This document shows positions 1 through 10,984 of a DNA stretch of 64,000 nucleotides, in pieces; the stretch's first letter is position 1; the number at the start of each line of letters is the position of its first letter. The position numbers were made by a program, and so were the translations under genes. Below the pieces are notes generated by a model that did no database searches, was not told the origin of the DNA, and saw nothing but the letters and a program-made list of their open reading frames with translations. The DNA comes from Scylla paramamosain (Eukaryota; Arthropoda; Malacostraca; Decapoda; Portunidae): the NCBI RefSeq assembly GCF_035594125.1, contig NC_087166.1, positions 22,007,266 to 22,071,265 on the forward strand, written 5' to 3'.

Positions 1-645
1 TTCGTCCTCCTCCTTTTTTTCTTTTCTATATTTCCTCCTCTTTACTTCCTCTCCTCCTTCCTCTTTCCCCTCTGCTACTCTTTCCTTCTTTCTCTTTCGT
101 TCCTTTCCTCTCTCTCTCCTTCCCATCTACCCTCTCTTCCTTATCTCCTCCCCTATCTTCTCTCTTTACTTTTCCATCCTGCTCTCTCTCGCTCTCTTTA
201 TTTGACTCCCTTCCCTTCTCCCTCCCCCTTTTCCTATCTCCGTATGTGCTTTCCGTCCCTTCTCTTATTCCGTTCCTAACTCTTTCCTCTTCTCTTTCTA
301 TTCACCATTTTTATTTTTTTTGTCCTCTCCCTTATGCTCTCTCTGACTCTCTTTACCCTCTTTCCCTCCTCGCTGTCTACCTTTCTTCACCCTCTTTCAC
401 TCCTCCTCCTCCTCTCCTTCTTTCTTACCTTTCTTTCATCATCTTATTCTCCTTCCTTCTGCATCTATAACCATAAAACTGTCCCTTCCCCCTTTTCCTT
501 TCGTCTTTTCTCCCACTTATTCCCTCCCTTCTTCCCTTTCCTTTCCTCCCCCGTGTCCCTTCTCTTCCTTTCCTTACGCCCCTGTCGCTTTCTCTCCTCC
601 TCCTTCCTTCTCTTCCCCATCTACCCACACCCTCCGTCGCTCCCT
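1..645. repeat. Degenerate polypyrimidine tract
   Basis: The plus strand is almost wholly C and T, in irregular TTCC, CTCT and TCC runs without a fixed period. The open frames across it encode only Ser/Leu/Pro/Phe low-complexity peptide, so I treat it as non-coding. Confidence 0.85.
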
Positions 646-763
646 TCCGCGGCAGGACAGGGAACAGAATACTCCTGACGGTCTGTCGCCAAAGAAACAT
701 ATTGAGGAATTTAGTGAGTGGCAATTTATGGCCTGAAGTCGGTAAGGGAAAGAGTGTGTGCCG

Positions 764-1021
764 GGAGGAGGAGGAGGAGGAGGAGGAGGAGGAATGTAAA
801 GGAAGATAAACAACATCAGATCTAGTGGACGTCCTTACTAGGTTGGTTATATTATTATTCTACACTTGCTACTTGTGGAAAAGACGGAATTGCAATGTAG
901 GTTAGTTAGAATGATAGACATGTGGAAGAGGAGGAGGAGGAGGAGGAGGAGGAGGAACACAAAATGACTATAGCGAACACAAAATAATGATGAATACAAC
1001 AACAACAACAACAGCAACAGC

Positions 1022-1063
<42 letters not shown>
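764..1063. repeat. Trinucleotide microsatellite cluster, (GGA)n and (AAC)n
   Basis: (GGA)n lies at about 764-793 and 926-956, and (AAC)n with two AGC interruptions at about 997-1063. The DNA between them is ordinary sequence with no recognisable gene. Confidence 0.95.
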
Positions 1064-1064
<1 letters not shown>

Positions 1065-1099
1065 TGTTAGTTCTTACTGTTTGTTTGAACTTCGTATTT

Positions 1100-1249
<150 letters not shown>

Positions 1250-1360
1250 CATGGACACAAAGGAACACATAGGAAGATCAAAGGCCAGCCGATCTGTTGG
1301 TCCTTGTAGTGGTGATTCTTGGGGAAAAAAATGAAAAATTAGTGTGGGGTAAATAAAGAC

Positions 1361-1632
1361 GGAGGAGGGAGAGAGGAAGGAAGGAAGGAAGGAAAGAAGG
1401 AAGGAAAGAAGGAAGGAATAAATGAAGGAAAGAAGGAAGGAAGGAAGGAAGGAAGGAAGGGAGGATGAAAGAAAGGTATAGAAGGAAGAAACGGAGGAGG
1501 AAAAAAACATAGCAGCGGAAGTAGCAGCAGGAACAAGAGGAGGAGGAGGAGGAGGAGTAACAGCAGCAGGAGGAGGAGGAGGAGGAGGAGGAGGAGGAGG
1601 AGGAGGAGGAGGAGGAGGAGGAGGAGGAAGAG
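1361..1632. repeat. Purine tract: (GGAA)n then (GGA)n
   Basis: An imperfect GGAA/GAAA tract (about 1361-1470) is followed by GGA runs at about 1537-1557 and 1569-1632. The frames crossing it give only low-complexity peptide. Confidence 0.93.
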
Positions 1633-1847
1633 AACAAAACAAAAGAACCCAGAGGAAGACCAGTGGCAGATACGTATGTTTGCTGTGACGAGGCTGCTTG
1701 TGACGAACCCGCTATTTAACTTTAATGAGCCGTATTATCAAACGCCTCGATACCTTATCTCCGCCACACTGTGCAGGCTGCAGTCAAGGGTGCTTTAATG
1801 GTTCTTGAGAGTCTTAAGAATTCGTGACGGAAAAAACACATGGCAAC

Positions 1848-1897
1848 CTAGCTAATGAAACCTGTGGCCTTTGAAAATAATCACGAGAGACTCAAGC
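1848..1897 (-). mobile_element. Fragment of a dispersed MITE-like family
   Basis: About 50 bp match the internal CTAATnA...CTGTGGCCTTTGAAAATA...GAGAGA segment of the longer copies at 39394-39617 and 49012-49228. No terminal inverted repeat remains here. The rest of 1633-2090 shows nothing I recognise. Confidence 0.45.
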
Positions 1898-2090
1898 ACT
1901 TCAAGGCACAGAAGTAGCAGAGGTGTAGAATGTCTAATGTGAGTAGGAGAAATGAAATGTAGGAGGAAGAGGAGGAGGACAAGATGACAACGAGCAGGAG
2001 GAGGAGGAGCAAAAAAAAGACGAGATTTAAACTGACGATGAAGACTAAGTAAAAGACGAAATAAAACAAGGTTAGCGTAGTTTAAGGACG

Positions 2091-2660
2091 AAGAAAGAAG
2101 CGGGGACGAGAGAATGACGAGAAGAAAAAAAAAAAAAAAGATAAAAAGAAATAAGGAGCGAGATCAAAACTTAGCAAAGAAAATGAAGAGGAAGATGACA
2201 ACAAGAAATACTAACTAAAAGATGAAATAAGAAGAGGTTGACAAAGGGCGAGAAGGGAAGAGAGGGCGAGAGGATGACGAAGAAGAGGAGGAGGAGGGGG
2301 ACAGAGAAACAAGAGACGAAATAAAAACCGACAAAGAAAAAAAAAAAAAAAAGGAGAGGAAGGCAAAAATGAAAAAAAAGCTAACGAAAGTATAAAATAA
2401 AACAAGATTAACGACATGCATCACAGAATAAAGCACAATTAAATAAAGCAAATTCATTAAAAAAGCAAAAAAATAAATAAAAAAAAAACAAATACAAGAA
2501 AACAATGGAAATTAAAGACAAACTGACGCTGGTGAATGGAAAAGAATTAAAGAAAAGAAAAGAAAAGAAAAAGGAAAGGAAGGAGAGGGAAGAGGGAAGG
2601 ACAGGGGGAGAGAGAGGGAGGAAGGAAGGGAGGAGGGAGACAAAGATAAATGAGCAGAAG
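2091..2660. repeat. A/G-rich purine tract
   Basis: The plus strand is strongly purine-rich with short A-runs and GAAGA/GGAGA motifs, and it leads into the (GA)n blocks that follow. No period is evident. Confidence 0.75.
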
Positions 2661-2664
2661 ACGA

Positions 2665-3048
<384 letters not shown>

Positions 3049-3345
3049 CATTACTTTGTTTTATCCTCATACTAACATAAAAGGAAAATAAGTTCAAAAT
3101 TCCTCCTTAGAGATTATATGAATAGAAAAAAAAATCACCTGTTTAAATTCTATTATACGAGTATATTCCTGTACACCTACACCCTTATTAACCTACTTAT
3201 CTCACCACTCGTCTCTCTTTGTATCTACCCAAATGTTTCCACCTGTCAGCCTACACCTATCTACTTATTCGTATATACTTTAGCGTGTAACGAAATTACG
3301 TGCCTGGATGTTCAGCTAACACCTCCGACGATGGTGAAGTAATGT

Positions 3346-3555
3346 CCTGTCTCTTAACTCATTCACTGCTATTTGGTATTTTTGGCCTTAGTAACCAGTC
3401 TGGGGCATTTCTTCTCGTTCTACAACAACCTCTAAACATTACACTGGCTGGGAATTTCAAAACATATTCCATTTCTTTCTTGTAGGTGGTAGGTTTTCAT
3501 ACATTGCTTTTAGTGGCGTGAAGTATTGCATATCACAGTGAAAGGGTAAAGCAAA
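3346..3555 (+). mobile_element. Dispersed repeat family B, copy 1
   Basis: It shares an ordered series of blocks with 57946-58175: a TTAACTC/TTTACTC start, a GTTCTACA block, CTGG(C)TGGGAATT, a CATACATTGC block, and a terminal GTGAAAGGGTAA. No terminal repeats, coding capacity or target-site duplication could be defined, so the class is unknown. Sequence from 3047 to 3345 is unassigned. Confidence 0.55.
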
Positions 3556-4301
3556 TATCCTCGGTGTTGTGCTGACACACCTAACCCTGCACACTCAACT
3601 TGTAATGGTGTTATTATTTATCATTTATTTATTTATTTATTTATTCATGTAGTGACGCTTCTCGTCCCCCTTATGTTTTGGCGGGATATCTCAGTGGTAT
3701 CTCCCACGCGCCTTGACCCGCGGCTCCCGCGCTCTGAGTGACAGTTAGCGTCCGGCCTTACTTCGGGCTGGACGCTGGCGGGCAGGTGCTTATTGTACCA
3801 CCAGTATTCATAAAATATACAGCAGCCTGTTACCCTTTGTTTCCCTGTCACCCTCAGCAGCACCCTGAGCATACCGTGCACAACTCTACAACCCTACGAC
3901 CTACAAACAAGAAAACAAGCAAAAACCTTTGTACAAACTTGCTCTGGTTGCCTCACCCCGCTGCACATCCTTCCTCTTGCTCCATCTCACCTGGGACGTT
4001 CGTCGCTCATTAATAAGTATACGAACAGAAACCTTCTAGAGTCTAACGTTGATGTGCCACGCTAAAAAGGACTTCCACGTCTTTGTTGACTGTAAAACTG
4101 AGTGCTGGAAACAAGAACATAGGTATCTACACATCTGTGTCTCTCTTTAACAATCCGTCTGTGTACCTAAATATAACTTTCTTATTGTATCCCTTCCAAA
4201 TTCACACTCGCGTTATTCTGCGTTCCTCACTGCTTGTATCTTTTTCACCAGTCAATATACACTGATCTATCTATTCATACATATTATATGCAAAGACTCA
4301 A

Positions 4302-4303
<2 letters not shown>
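3556..4303. other. Unassigned sequence
   Basis: It holds a short (ATTT)n at about 3620-3645 and a GC-richer patch at about 3670-3800 that has an AGTGGTA tRNA-like phrase but no B box. No supportable gene was found. Confidence 0.6.

Positions 4304-4396
<93 letters not shown>
4304..4396. repeat. (CA)n microsatellite
   Basis: About 46 uninterrupted CA units. Confidence 0.98.
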
Positions 4397-4398
<2 letters not shown>

Positions 4399-4639
4399 CC
4401 GCACGTACATACCTGTATCACATCCCTCTAGCAGGCGGCATTGCTCTCCCGGTATTTATGTAATATATATGTTAATATTTTCCGTAAATAATACCAATAC
4501 TGGCGCTTACCAATATTGCCGCGAGGGTTTGTCAGTTAGCGGGCAATGCAATACAGGCAGTAAATACACACAGACACACGAGTGTATCGACAAAATGCAC
4601 AAATGAAGAGCTTGGTGGCTGTCTGTACGTGCACTGGCC

Positions 4640-4781
4640 ACGAGAGCGAGGACGAGGGCGAGGACGAGGAAGATGGCGAGGATAAGGACGAAGAAAAGAA
4701 TGTAGACAAAGAGGAAGGCGAGGACGAGGAAGAGGAAAAGGACGAAGACGAGAAGAACTACAGGGACGAGATGGAGGATAA
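4640..4781. repeat. Purine-rich GAGGAC/GAAGAC tract
   Basis: It is built of GACGAGG, GAGGACG and GAAGACG variants. A 71-residue frame (4582-4797, plus) reads it as a Glu/Asp-rich peptide, which repeat composition alone explains. The same kind of tract resumes at 6477-6500 on the far side of the LINE, so the LINE seems to have inserted into it. The flanks 4397-4640 are unassigned. Confidence 0.7.
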
Positions 4782-6476
4782 GAACATAAGAACATAAGAA
4801 ATAAGGGAAGCTGCAAGAAGCGACCAGGCTTACACGTGGCAGTCCCTGTATGAAACACACCTACCTATTTCCATCTGCTATCCCCATCCATAAACTTGTC
4901 TAATCTTCTCTTAAAGCTCTCTAGTGTCCTAGCACTAACTACATGATTACTGAGTCCGTTCCACTCATCTACCACTCTATTTGAGAACCAATTTTTTCCT
5001 ATCTCCTTCCTAAACCTAAATTTTTCAAGCTTGAACCCGTTATTTCTTGTTCTACCCTGGTTGCTGATCCTAAGAATTTTGCTTACATCTCCCTTGTTAT
5101 AACCCTTATACCACTTAAAGACTTCTATCAGGTCCCCTCTTAACCTACGTCTCTCTAGAGAATGTAAATTTAACCGCTTCAACCTCGCTTCGTAAGGAAT
5201 ACTCCTCATCCCCTGTATCCTTTTAGTCATTCTCCTCTGTACTGATTCTAATAGACCTATATCTTTCCTGTACTGTGGGGACCAGAACTGCACAGCGTAG
5301 TCTAGATGAGGTCTGACCAGAGCCAAGTATAACTTTAATATTACTTCCGGCCTTCTACTTTTAACACTCCTAAAAATGAATCCTAGTACCCTATTTGCCT
5401 TGTTTCTGGCTTCTATGCATTGTTTCCCTAGACGGAGTTCAGAGCTAACTATAACTCCTAAATCTTTCTCGTACCCTGTACCTACCAGAGTTTGGGTGTT
5501 TAATGTGTACCTATTGTGTGGGTTTCCTCTACCTACGCTAAGCACTTTGCATTTATTGATATTAAATTGCATTTGCCATCTATCCGTCCATTCATTCATT
5601 CTATCTAAGTCTGTCTGCAAGGCGATGGCATCCGCTTCTGACCTAATTAATCTACCTATCTTTGTGTCATCCGCAAATTTACTAACATCGCTACTAATTC
5701 CACTATCCAAGTCATTGATATATATTAGAAATAATAATGGCCCTAATACTGATCCCTGTGGCACCCCACTAATGACATGACCCCACTCGGATTTCGAGCC
5801 GTTTATTAGCACTCTCTGTCGCCTGTTACCAAGCCATGACCCTATCCAACCTAACACCTTCCCATCTATCCCGTGCGCCCTAATCTTTCTCAGGAGCCTT
5901 TGATGGGGCACCTTGTCGAATGCTTTACTAAAGTCCAGATATAAGATATCATAACTATCACCATTATCTACTGCCTCGTACACCTTACTGTAAAAACTTA
6001 ACAAGTTTGTCAGGCAAGACTTCCCCTTCGTGAAGCCATGCTGTGACTGATTTATCAAGTTATGTTTGTCTAAATGTTCCCTAATGTTCCTGGCTATTAT
6101 TGACTCTAACATTTTACCTACAACTGAAGTTAAGCTGACAGGTCTATAATTAGACGCTAAAGTTTTATCCCCTTTCTTAAAGATGGGTACTACATTAGCC
6201 TGCCTCCACATGTCTGGTACCTCACCCGACTCCAGTGATTTCCTAAAGACAGAAACTAACGGCTCACTAATAATCTTTTTACATTCCTTCAGTACTCTGG
6301 GATATATTTCATCAGGTCCTGGTGACTTGAACTTTTTTAGCCTATCTATCTCCTGCTCCACTATCTCCCTAGTTATGGAAATATCCGTCAGCTTCTCATT
6401 CTCATCTGCTCTAAACACCTGTTCACTATCTGGCATATCCTGCATGTTTTCCTGAGTGAAGACAGTTAAAAAATAT
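4782..6476 (-). mobile_element. 5'-truncated CR1/L2-like LINE (non-LTR retrotransposon)
   Basis: On the minus strand this carries the reverse transcriptase and C-terminal region of a LINE, a short 3' UTR, and a terminal tail of TTATGTTC units (plus strand 4782-4800). Short tandem tails of this kind, in place of poly(A), are known in the CR1/L2 group. No endonuclease domain is present and homology appears to begin just inside the RT frame, which fits ordinary 5' truncation during target-primed reverse transcription. The flanks are the same purine-rich tract: GAGGATA on the left, ATAAGGACGAGG on the right, with ATAAG as a possible short target-site duplication. Clade placement rests on motif style, not a phylogeny. 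Confidence 0.85.
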
Positions 6477-6541
6477 AAGGACGAGGACAAGGCGATAAGG
6501 AGAGGGGAGTTTGAAAATGAGTTTAGACGGTGTGACAACAA
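4865..6541 (-). CDS. LINE reverse transcriptase, N-terminally truncated frame
   Basis: A 558-residue uninterrupted frame. It would encode an RNA-directed DNA polymerase that copies the element's RNA at a nicked genomic target. Landmarks in order: SPGPDEIYPRVLK (73-85), RPVSLTS (133-139), HGFTKGKSCLTNL (168-180), the catalytic motif A region YLDFSKAFDKVPH (201-213) with its Asp, SGVPQGSVLGPLLF (258-271), and the catalytic FADD box (289-292). The thumb and conserved C-terminal part follow, with LVRPHLDYAVQFWSP at about 408-422 and LHSLERRRLRGDLIEVFKWY at about 459-478. Both catalytic acidic motifs are intact. The apurinic endonuclease domain and any ORF1 are absent. The ATG at 6541 lies in flanking DNA: the first 20 or so residues come from the purine tract outside the element and element-like sequence starts near YFLTVFTQEN (23-32), so this is not the native start. 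The frame looks young, but the copy could not move on its own. Confidence 0.88.
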   Translation of the reverse strand: MLSHRLNSFSNSPLLIALSSSLYFLTVFTQENMQDMPDSEQVFRADENEKLTDISITREIVEQEIDRLKKFKSPGPDEIYPRVLKECKKIISEPLVSVFRKSLESGEVPDMWRQANVVPIFKKGDKTLASNYRPVSLTSVVGKMLESIIARNIREHLDKHNLINQSQHGFTKGKSCLTNLLSFYSKVYEAVDNGDSYDILYLDFSKAFDKVPHQRLLRKIRAHGIDGKVLGWIGSWLGNRRQRVLINGSKSEWGHVISGVPQGSVLGPLLFLIYINDLDSGISSDVSKFADDTKIGRLIRSEADAIALQTDLDRMNEWTDRWQMQFNINKCKVLSVGRGNPHNRYTLNTQTLVGTGYEKDLGVIVSSELRLGKQCIEARNKANRVLGFIFRSVKSRRPEVILKLYLALVRPHLDYAVQFWSPQYRKDIGLLESVQRRMTKRIQGMRSIPYEARLKRLNLHSLERRRLRGDLIEVFKWYKGYNKGDVSKILRISNQGRTRNNGFKLEKFRFRKEIGKNWFSNRVVDEWNGLSNHVVSARTLESFKRRLDKFMDGDSRWK

Positions 6542-7573
6542 GAGGTAAATTTACTTAGTACTACATTCATAAGTCGCCGGCTACAGTCATAATTACATCT
6601 TGCATCAGAAACTGCAGGGAGTCAAGATGGAACCCTTGTCTCGGCCGTGTAATGACAACTGCGCTACACAAAGCCAGGGGAATCTTTTGGTCTGGTACAT
6701 TCGTGGCCAGGAGTCGAGTTAACCTGCCAACCGCACTTCGTTTTGCGTTTTCCCTCAATATTAAGTGCTCTAACCTCTTTAAAATCCACCTGTTGTTAAC
6801 GTTCGTAAGACTGTAAGCACATCAGGGACTTTAAGATGCGAAGAAAAAATAAATAAATAAAATAAAATGCGAGGAAAAAAAAAATAAAATACTAGAGAGC
6901 ACTATAGCACGTTAACAGACTTTTGACCGCAACTGTACCAATCATGGTTTAACAGTTTAACAATTCATCGAAAGAGAAGTACATGAGTGAGGTTACAAGA
7001 AAAACTTAACGGAGGAGCAAGGGGCACAAAGGACCATGAAAGCTGCAGGTCACCGCTTACCGCCTACGTCCATACTCCCATCTCGAGGCCACACTTGCTC
7101 TGAATACGTAAGATCGTCCAGCATTGGGATCAGTTTAGTGGCCCTTCGCTAAACATTATCGGAGCGGCAGTTTACGGTCAGCAGGAGGCGCATCAGGGTC
7201 TCTGGAGGATTGACTGACTGATGGACTGGCGGCGGTGCTCCATCAGTCACTGTCGCTCACCGCCGCTGTAGTGTCAATAGCTGTCCAGCCTGACACCCCC
7301 CAATGCCCGGCCACTTGAGGACTCACTACATCCCTATGCTGCTGTGGCCACATCAGGAGAATTGTGGAGGCTGAGAAAACCAGGAAAATTAAGACAGACA
7401 AAAAAAGACACAACCATCAAACAAACAGAGGTACAGTTGGGACCATGGCGGACAGTTGGTGACACTACACTGGTAAGCAGATTAATGGGTGCAGAGAAGA
7501 GATCTTTGAAGGGACAGCCGAATAACAGTGAATAAATAGTCATCAATGTAGATAAGAAGAGGGGATCGCACAA
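6477..7573. other. Unassigned sequence between two LINE copies
   Basis: After the remnant purine tract (to about 6500) this is mixed-complexity DNA with a small A-rich patch near 6840-6895. Frames are short and unrecognised. No RNA gene or repeat unit was seen. Confidence 0.55.
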
Positions 7574-7983
7574 CATAAAATACATAAGAATACATAAGAA
7601 ATAAGGGAAGCTGCAAGAAACCATCAGGCTCACACGTGGCAGTCCCTGTATGAAATATACCTACCTATTTCCATCATCCCCATCCATAAATCTGTCTAAT
7701 ATTCTCTTAAAGCTCCCGAATGACTCAGCACTAACAACTTGATTACTGAGTCCGTTCCATTCATCTACCACTCTATTTGAGAACCAATTCTTTCCTATCT
7801 CTTTTTTTAACCTAATTTTCTCAAGCATGAACCTGTTATTTCTTGTTCTATCCTGGTTACTGATCCTAAGAATTTTGCTTACACCCCCCACTTAAAGACT
7901 TCTATCAGGTCCCCTCTTAACCTACGCCTCTCTAAAGAATGTAAATTTAACAGCTTCAATCTCGCTTCAAAAAGAATACTCCT
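7574..7983 (-). pseudogene. Severely truncated, frameshifted LINE copy of the same family
   Basis: The 3' UTR and last ~110 codons closely match the LINE at 4782-6476, including the GGAAGCTGCAAG block and the CACGTGGCAGTCCCTGTATG block. The minus-strand frame covers EARLKLLNLHSLERRRLRGDLIEVFKW and then GVSKILRISNQ to MDGDDGNR. Relative to the longer copy it has a net 19-base deletion at about 7881-7892, removing the codons around YKGYNKGD and shifting frame. Similarity stops abruptly at about 7983. The 3' tail is TTCTTATGTA-type units (7574-7600), slightly different from the other copy. Confidence 0.85.
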
Positions 7984-8470
7984 TGTGATGACTGGACAAA
8001 AGTTACAAAAGTACATGATGGAAGTGCCTGCGATAAAGTCAACTTCACGTGAGCAGACGATGAAGAGCGCAATTACACAACACCTGTCTGAGGCAGCGGT
8101 AGCAAGATGGCATGAAACAATCACAGGAGTATCAAGAACACTTCCGCAACTAAAATGACTAAATTAACGAACTTTTTTGCGATCTTTAGGGGAGCGGGAG
8201 AAGTTGATGTGGGCATTTTCTCCCCTTTTTTCTTTTCCTCTCCCTCTCCTGCTTGTGGCCCGTTTAATGATCTCACACACACACAAAAAAAATAAATATA
8301 TAAATAAAAGAAATAAAGAAATAAAGAAAGAAAGGAAGAAAAAGAAAAAAAGAAAAGAAAAAGAAAAGAAAAGACCCAAACCGAGAGAGAAGGGCAGGTA
8401 CTCCGCACGTAACAAGAAGAGCTGCATATCTCTGGCAGCACCAAGGCACCACTATGCAGGGCATCCAGTA
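7984..8470. other. Unassigned sequence with an A-rich tract
   Basis: Mixed sequence, then an A/G-rich AAAT/GAAA stretch at about 8278-8380. No gene was recognised. Confidence 0.55.
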
Positions 8471-8870
8471 CCTCGCCCCATCCCTTGCACCTCCCTCCCT
8501 CCCTACGTGTCACTCTTCCCCCTGTCATCCTCCCTGCACCTTCACGAAACAAACTAGTCCTTCTCATTACAATATCTATTCTACTTCTCACGCTTCTATT
8601 TTCTCTTCCTCCTCGCTACCACCCCCTTCTGCTTGTCTGCCTATTTAAGTTAATATTTATCTTGTTTCTTCCTCTTTCTTTCTCGTTCTCCACTCCCCAG
8701 CCACCGCCCACCACACCCACCGCTCCACTCTGAGAATAGATCAGCAGGTGACCTTTTCGCAGGTATATATCAGCGTCACACACCCGCATCTTCCTTCTCT
8801 TTTTCTTCCTCCTCCTCCTCTCAGTCATCTCTCACCACCTCATTTCTCGCCGCATCATTTCTCACGCGAA
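8470..8870. repeat. Pyrimidine-rich tract
   Basis: C/T-rich with CTTCC, TCCTCC and CACC runs and no clear period. Overlapping frames give low-complexity Pro/Ser/Leu peptides. Confidence 0.7.
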
Positions 8871-8985
8871 CACTACAAAATTAAACGGAATGTCACGTCT
8901 TTACACAAAAATAAAGAGGTAAATGGCAAGAATATGTAGGTATTAGGTGGCAAAAAAGTACTCACATTAGAGAAGAACAACGAAT

Positions 8986-9096
<111 letters not shown>

Positions 9097-9272
9097 TCCT
9101 CATTCATCCTCGCCTCTCCCCCTCTCCCCACATTGCCTTTCCTGCGCCTACAGAACACTATCTTTCACACTCACGGAATCTAATGTGCTCTTAATCCCTC
9201 ATTTCTTTATACCTCTCTTTTCCCTTAACGCTCCACCTTCCACCTTTCCCTTACATCACCCCAACTGCACTG

Positions 9273-9444
<172 letters not shown>

Positions 9445-9911
9445 AAATAAAAACCCTAAACTCTTAATTTTCTTTCAACTTCCGTGTAACTTAAATAAAA
9501 CAAAACGAAAACGTAGAAAGAAATAAAACGCAACGAATAAATAAAAGAAAATAAATAAATAAAAATAAAATGAAAAAAAGAAATATAAAATAAATCACTA
9601 ATTCTCTCCTAATCAGCTGCTTTTTGTTTACCTTTGATCAGCTGAGATGGAGGACGCGGCTTTCCTTATAAGGCATTAATTTCTCCTCGTCTTCCATCTC
9701 CCATGCCTGTCCTCTTTCCTCCTCCCCTCCCTTTCCCTTCCATTGAGGAGAGATGGGAGGGTTCTTCACTTCGTCTTAATTTCGAGTAGTCAATAAGATT
9801 CAATGTCACGTTTATTAATCATTAATTTTCACTCTTACCGTCCTGTATTGAAAATTTAACAGGATGATTTGTGTTTTTTTTTTTTTATCTATATTCTATT
9901 TAAGAGTGGTA

Positions 9912-9945
<34 letters not shown>

Positions 9946-9973
9946 TCTCTCTCACTCTCTCTTCCTCTCTCTC

Positions 9974-10018
<45 letters not shown>
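9912..10018. repeat. Interrupted (CT)n microsatellite
   Basis: CT units broken by single A, C or G bases, for example CTCATC, CACTC and CTTCC. Confidence 0.95.
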
Positions 10019-10020
<2 letters not shown>

Positions 10021-10161
10021 GTAAAACAAAGCGAATAGAAAATAACTAAATGAATTAATAAACAAATAGATATATGAATAAATAAAACCTGTATAAAAAA
10101 CATGAAAGGTTAAGTGAAAATATATATAAAAAAAAAAGGTACGGAGCTTTGGTAACTACAA

Positions 10162-10165
10162 CAAA

Positions 10166-10212
<47 letters not shown>

Positions 10213-10214
10213 AA
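10162..10214. repeat. (AAAT)n microsatellite
   Basis: About 13 AAAT units. Confidence 0.95.
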
Positions 10215-10451
10215 ACAATGTACCACTTACTTTTACACGCTTCGATATCCTTACGGTTCATGTTCAAGAGCCTCGTAGTTCAAAATATTGCCAATACTAG
10301 AATCCTACAGTAATCACCATAAAGATCAAACTTACCGTACATTAAGAATTCAATTTAACGACTGAATTACAGAACGAGGAATGACAGAGTGAATTTTAAG
10401 GTTTAAATAACAAACAAAGATGAGTGAAAAAGAAAAAGAAAGAAAAAGTAG

Positions 10452-10518
<67 letters not shown>

Positions 10519-10594
10519 CGCATACATACACACACACACACTCACACACACAACACAGGGGCCCTGACCTAGTGCTCTTTGTTGCGTAAGGCAC

Positions 10595-10632
<38 letters not shown>

Positions 10633-10705
10633 ACAACACACACACACACACACACCCACACACACACACGGGCTCTGATCTAATGGTCTTTGTCGCGTAG
10701 GGCAC

Positions 10706-10744
<39 letters not shown>

Positions 10745-10757
10745 ACAAACACACACT
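10452..10757. repeat. (CA)n blocks separated by a twice-repeated spacer
   Basis: (CA)n lies at about 10452-10517, 10594-10670 and 10706-10756. Two related ~45 bp spacers, each with a CCTGACCTA/TCTGATCTA start and a TTTGT(T/C)GCGTA(A/G)GGCACAACAC end, divide the blocks, giving a repeat of about 115 bp. Confidence 0.85.
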
Positions 10758-10984
10758 TGATCACAGGGCGACAATGAGGCCCGCACTTAACTCGCCAGAG
10801 CTGAACGTTTAAGAATGCCTCCCAATGGTCTTAATTAGCAGTCCCGTCGCGCCCTCGCCTAGTCCAGGCCCTGGCGGGGAGGCATCTCGTCTAGGGCGCC
10901 GCCTGTCCGGTACTACACACGCCCCGCCCTCCCGCGTCTCCCACCAGAGTGAAAAAGGGAAGTTCCTGGGATATATGAGAGCAG

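Noticed and set aside
3670..3800. Possible tRNA-like or SINE-like patch (ATCTCAGTGGTAT)
   Set aside because: An A-box-like phrase is present but there is no B box and no cloverleaf, so it was left unassigned.
4582..4797. Acidic 71-residue plus-strand frame rich in Glu and Asp
   Set aside because: It is read from a GAGGAC purine repeat that continues on the far side of a LINE insertion, so it is not a gene.
5376..5780. 134-codon plus-strand frame opposite the LINE
   Set aside because: It is antisense to the conserved reverse transcriptase region and is a shadow of it.
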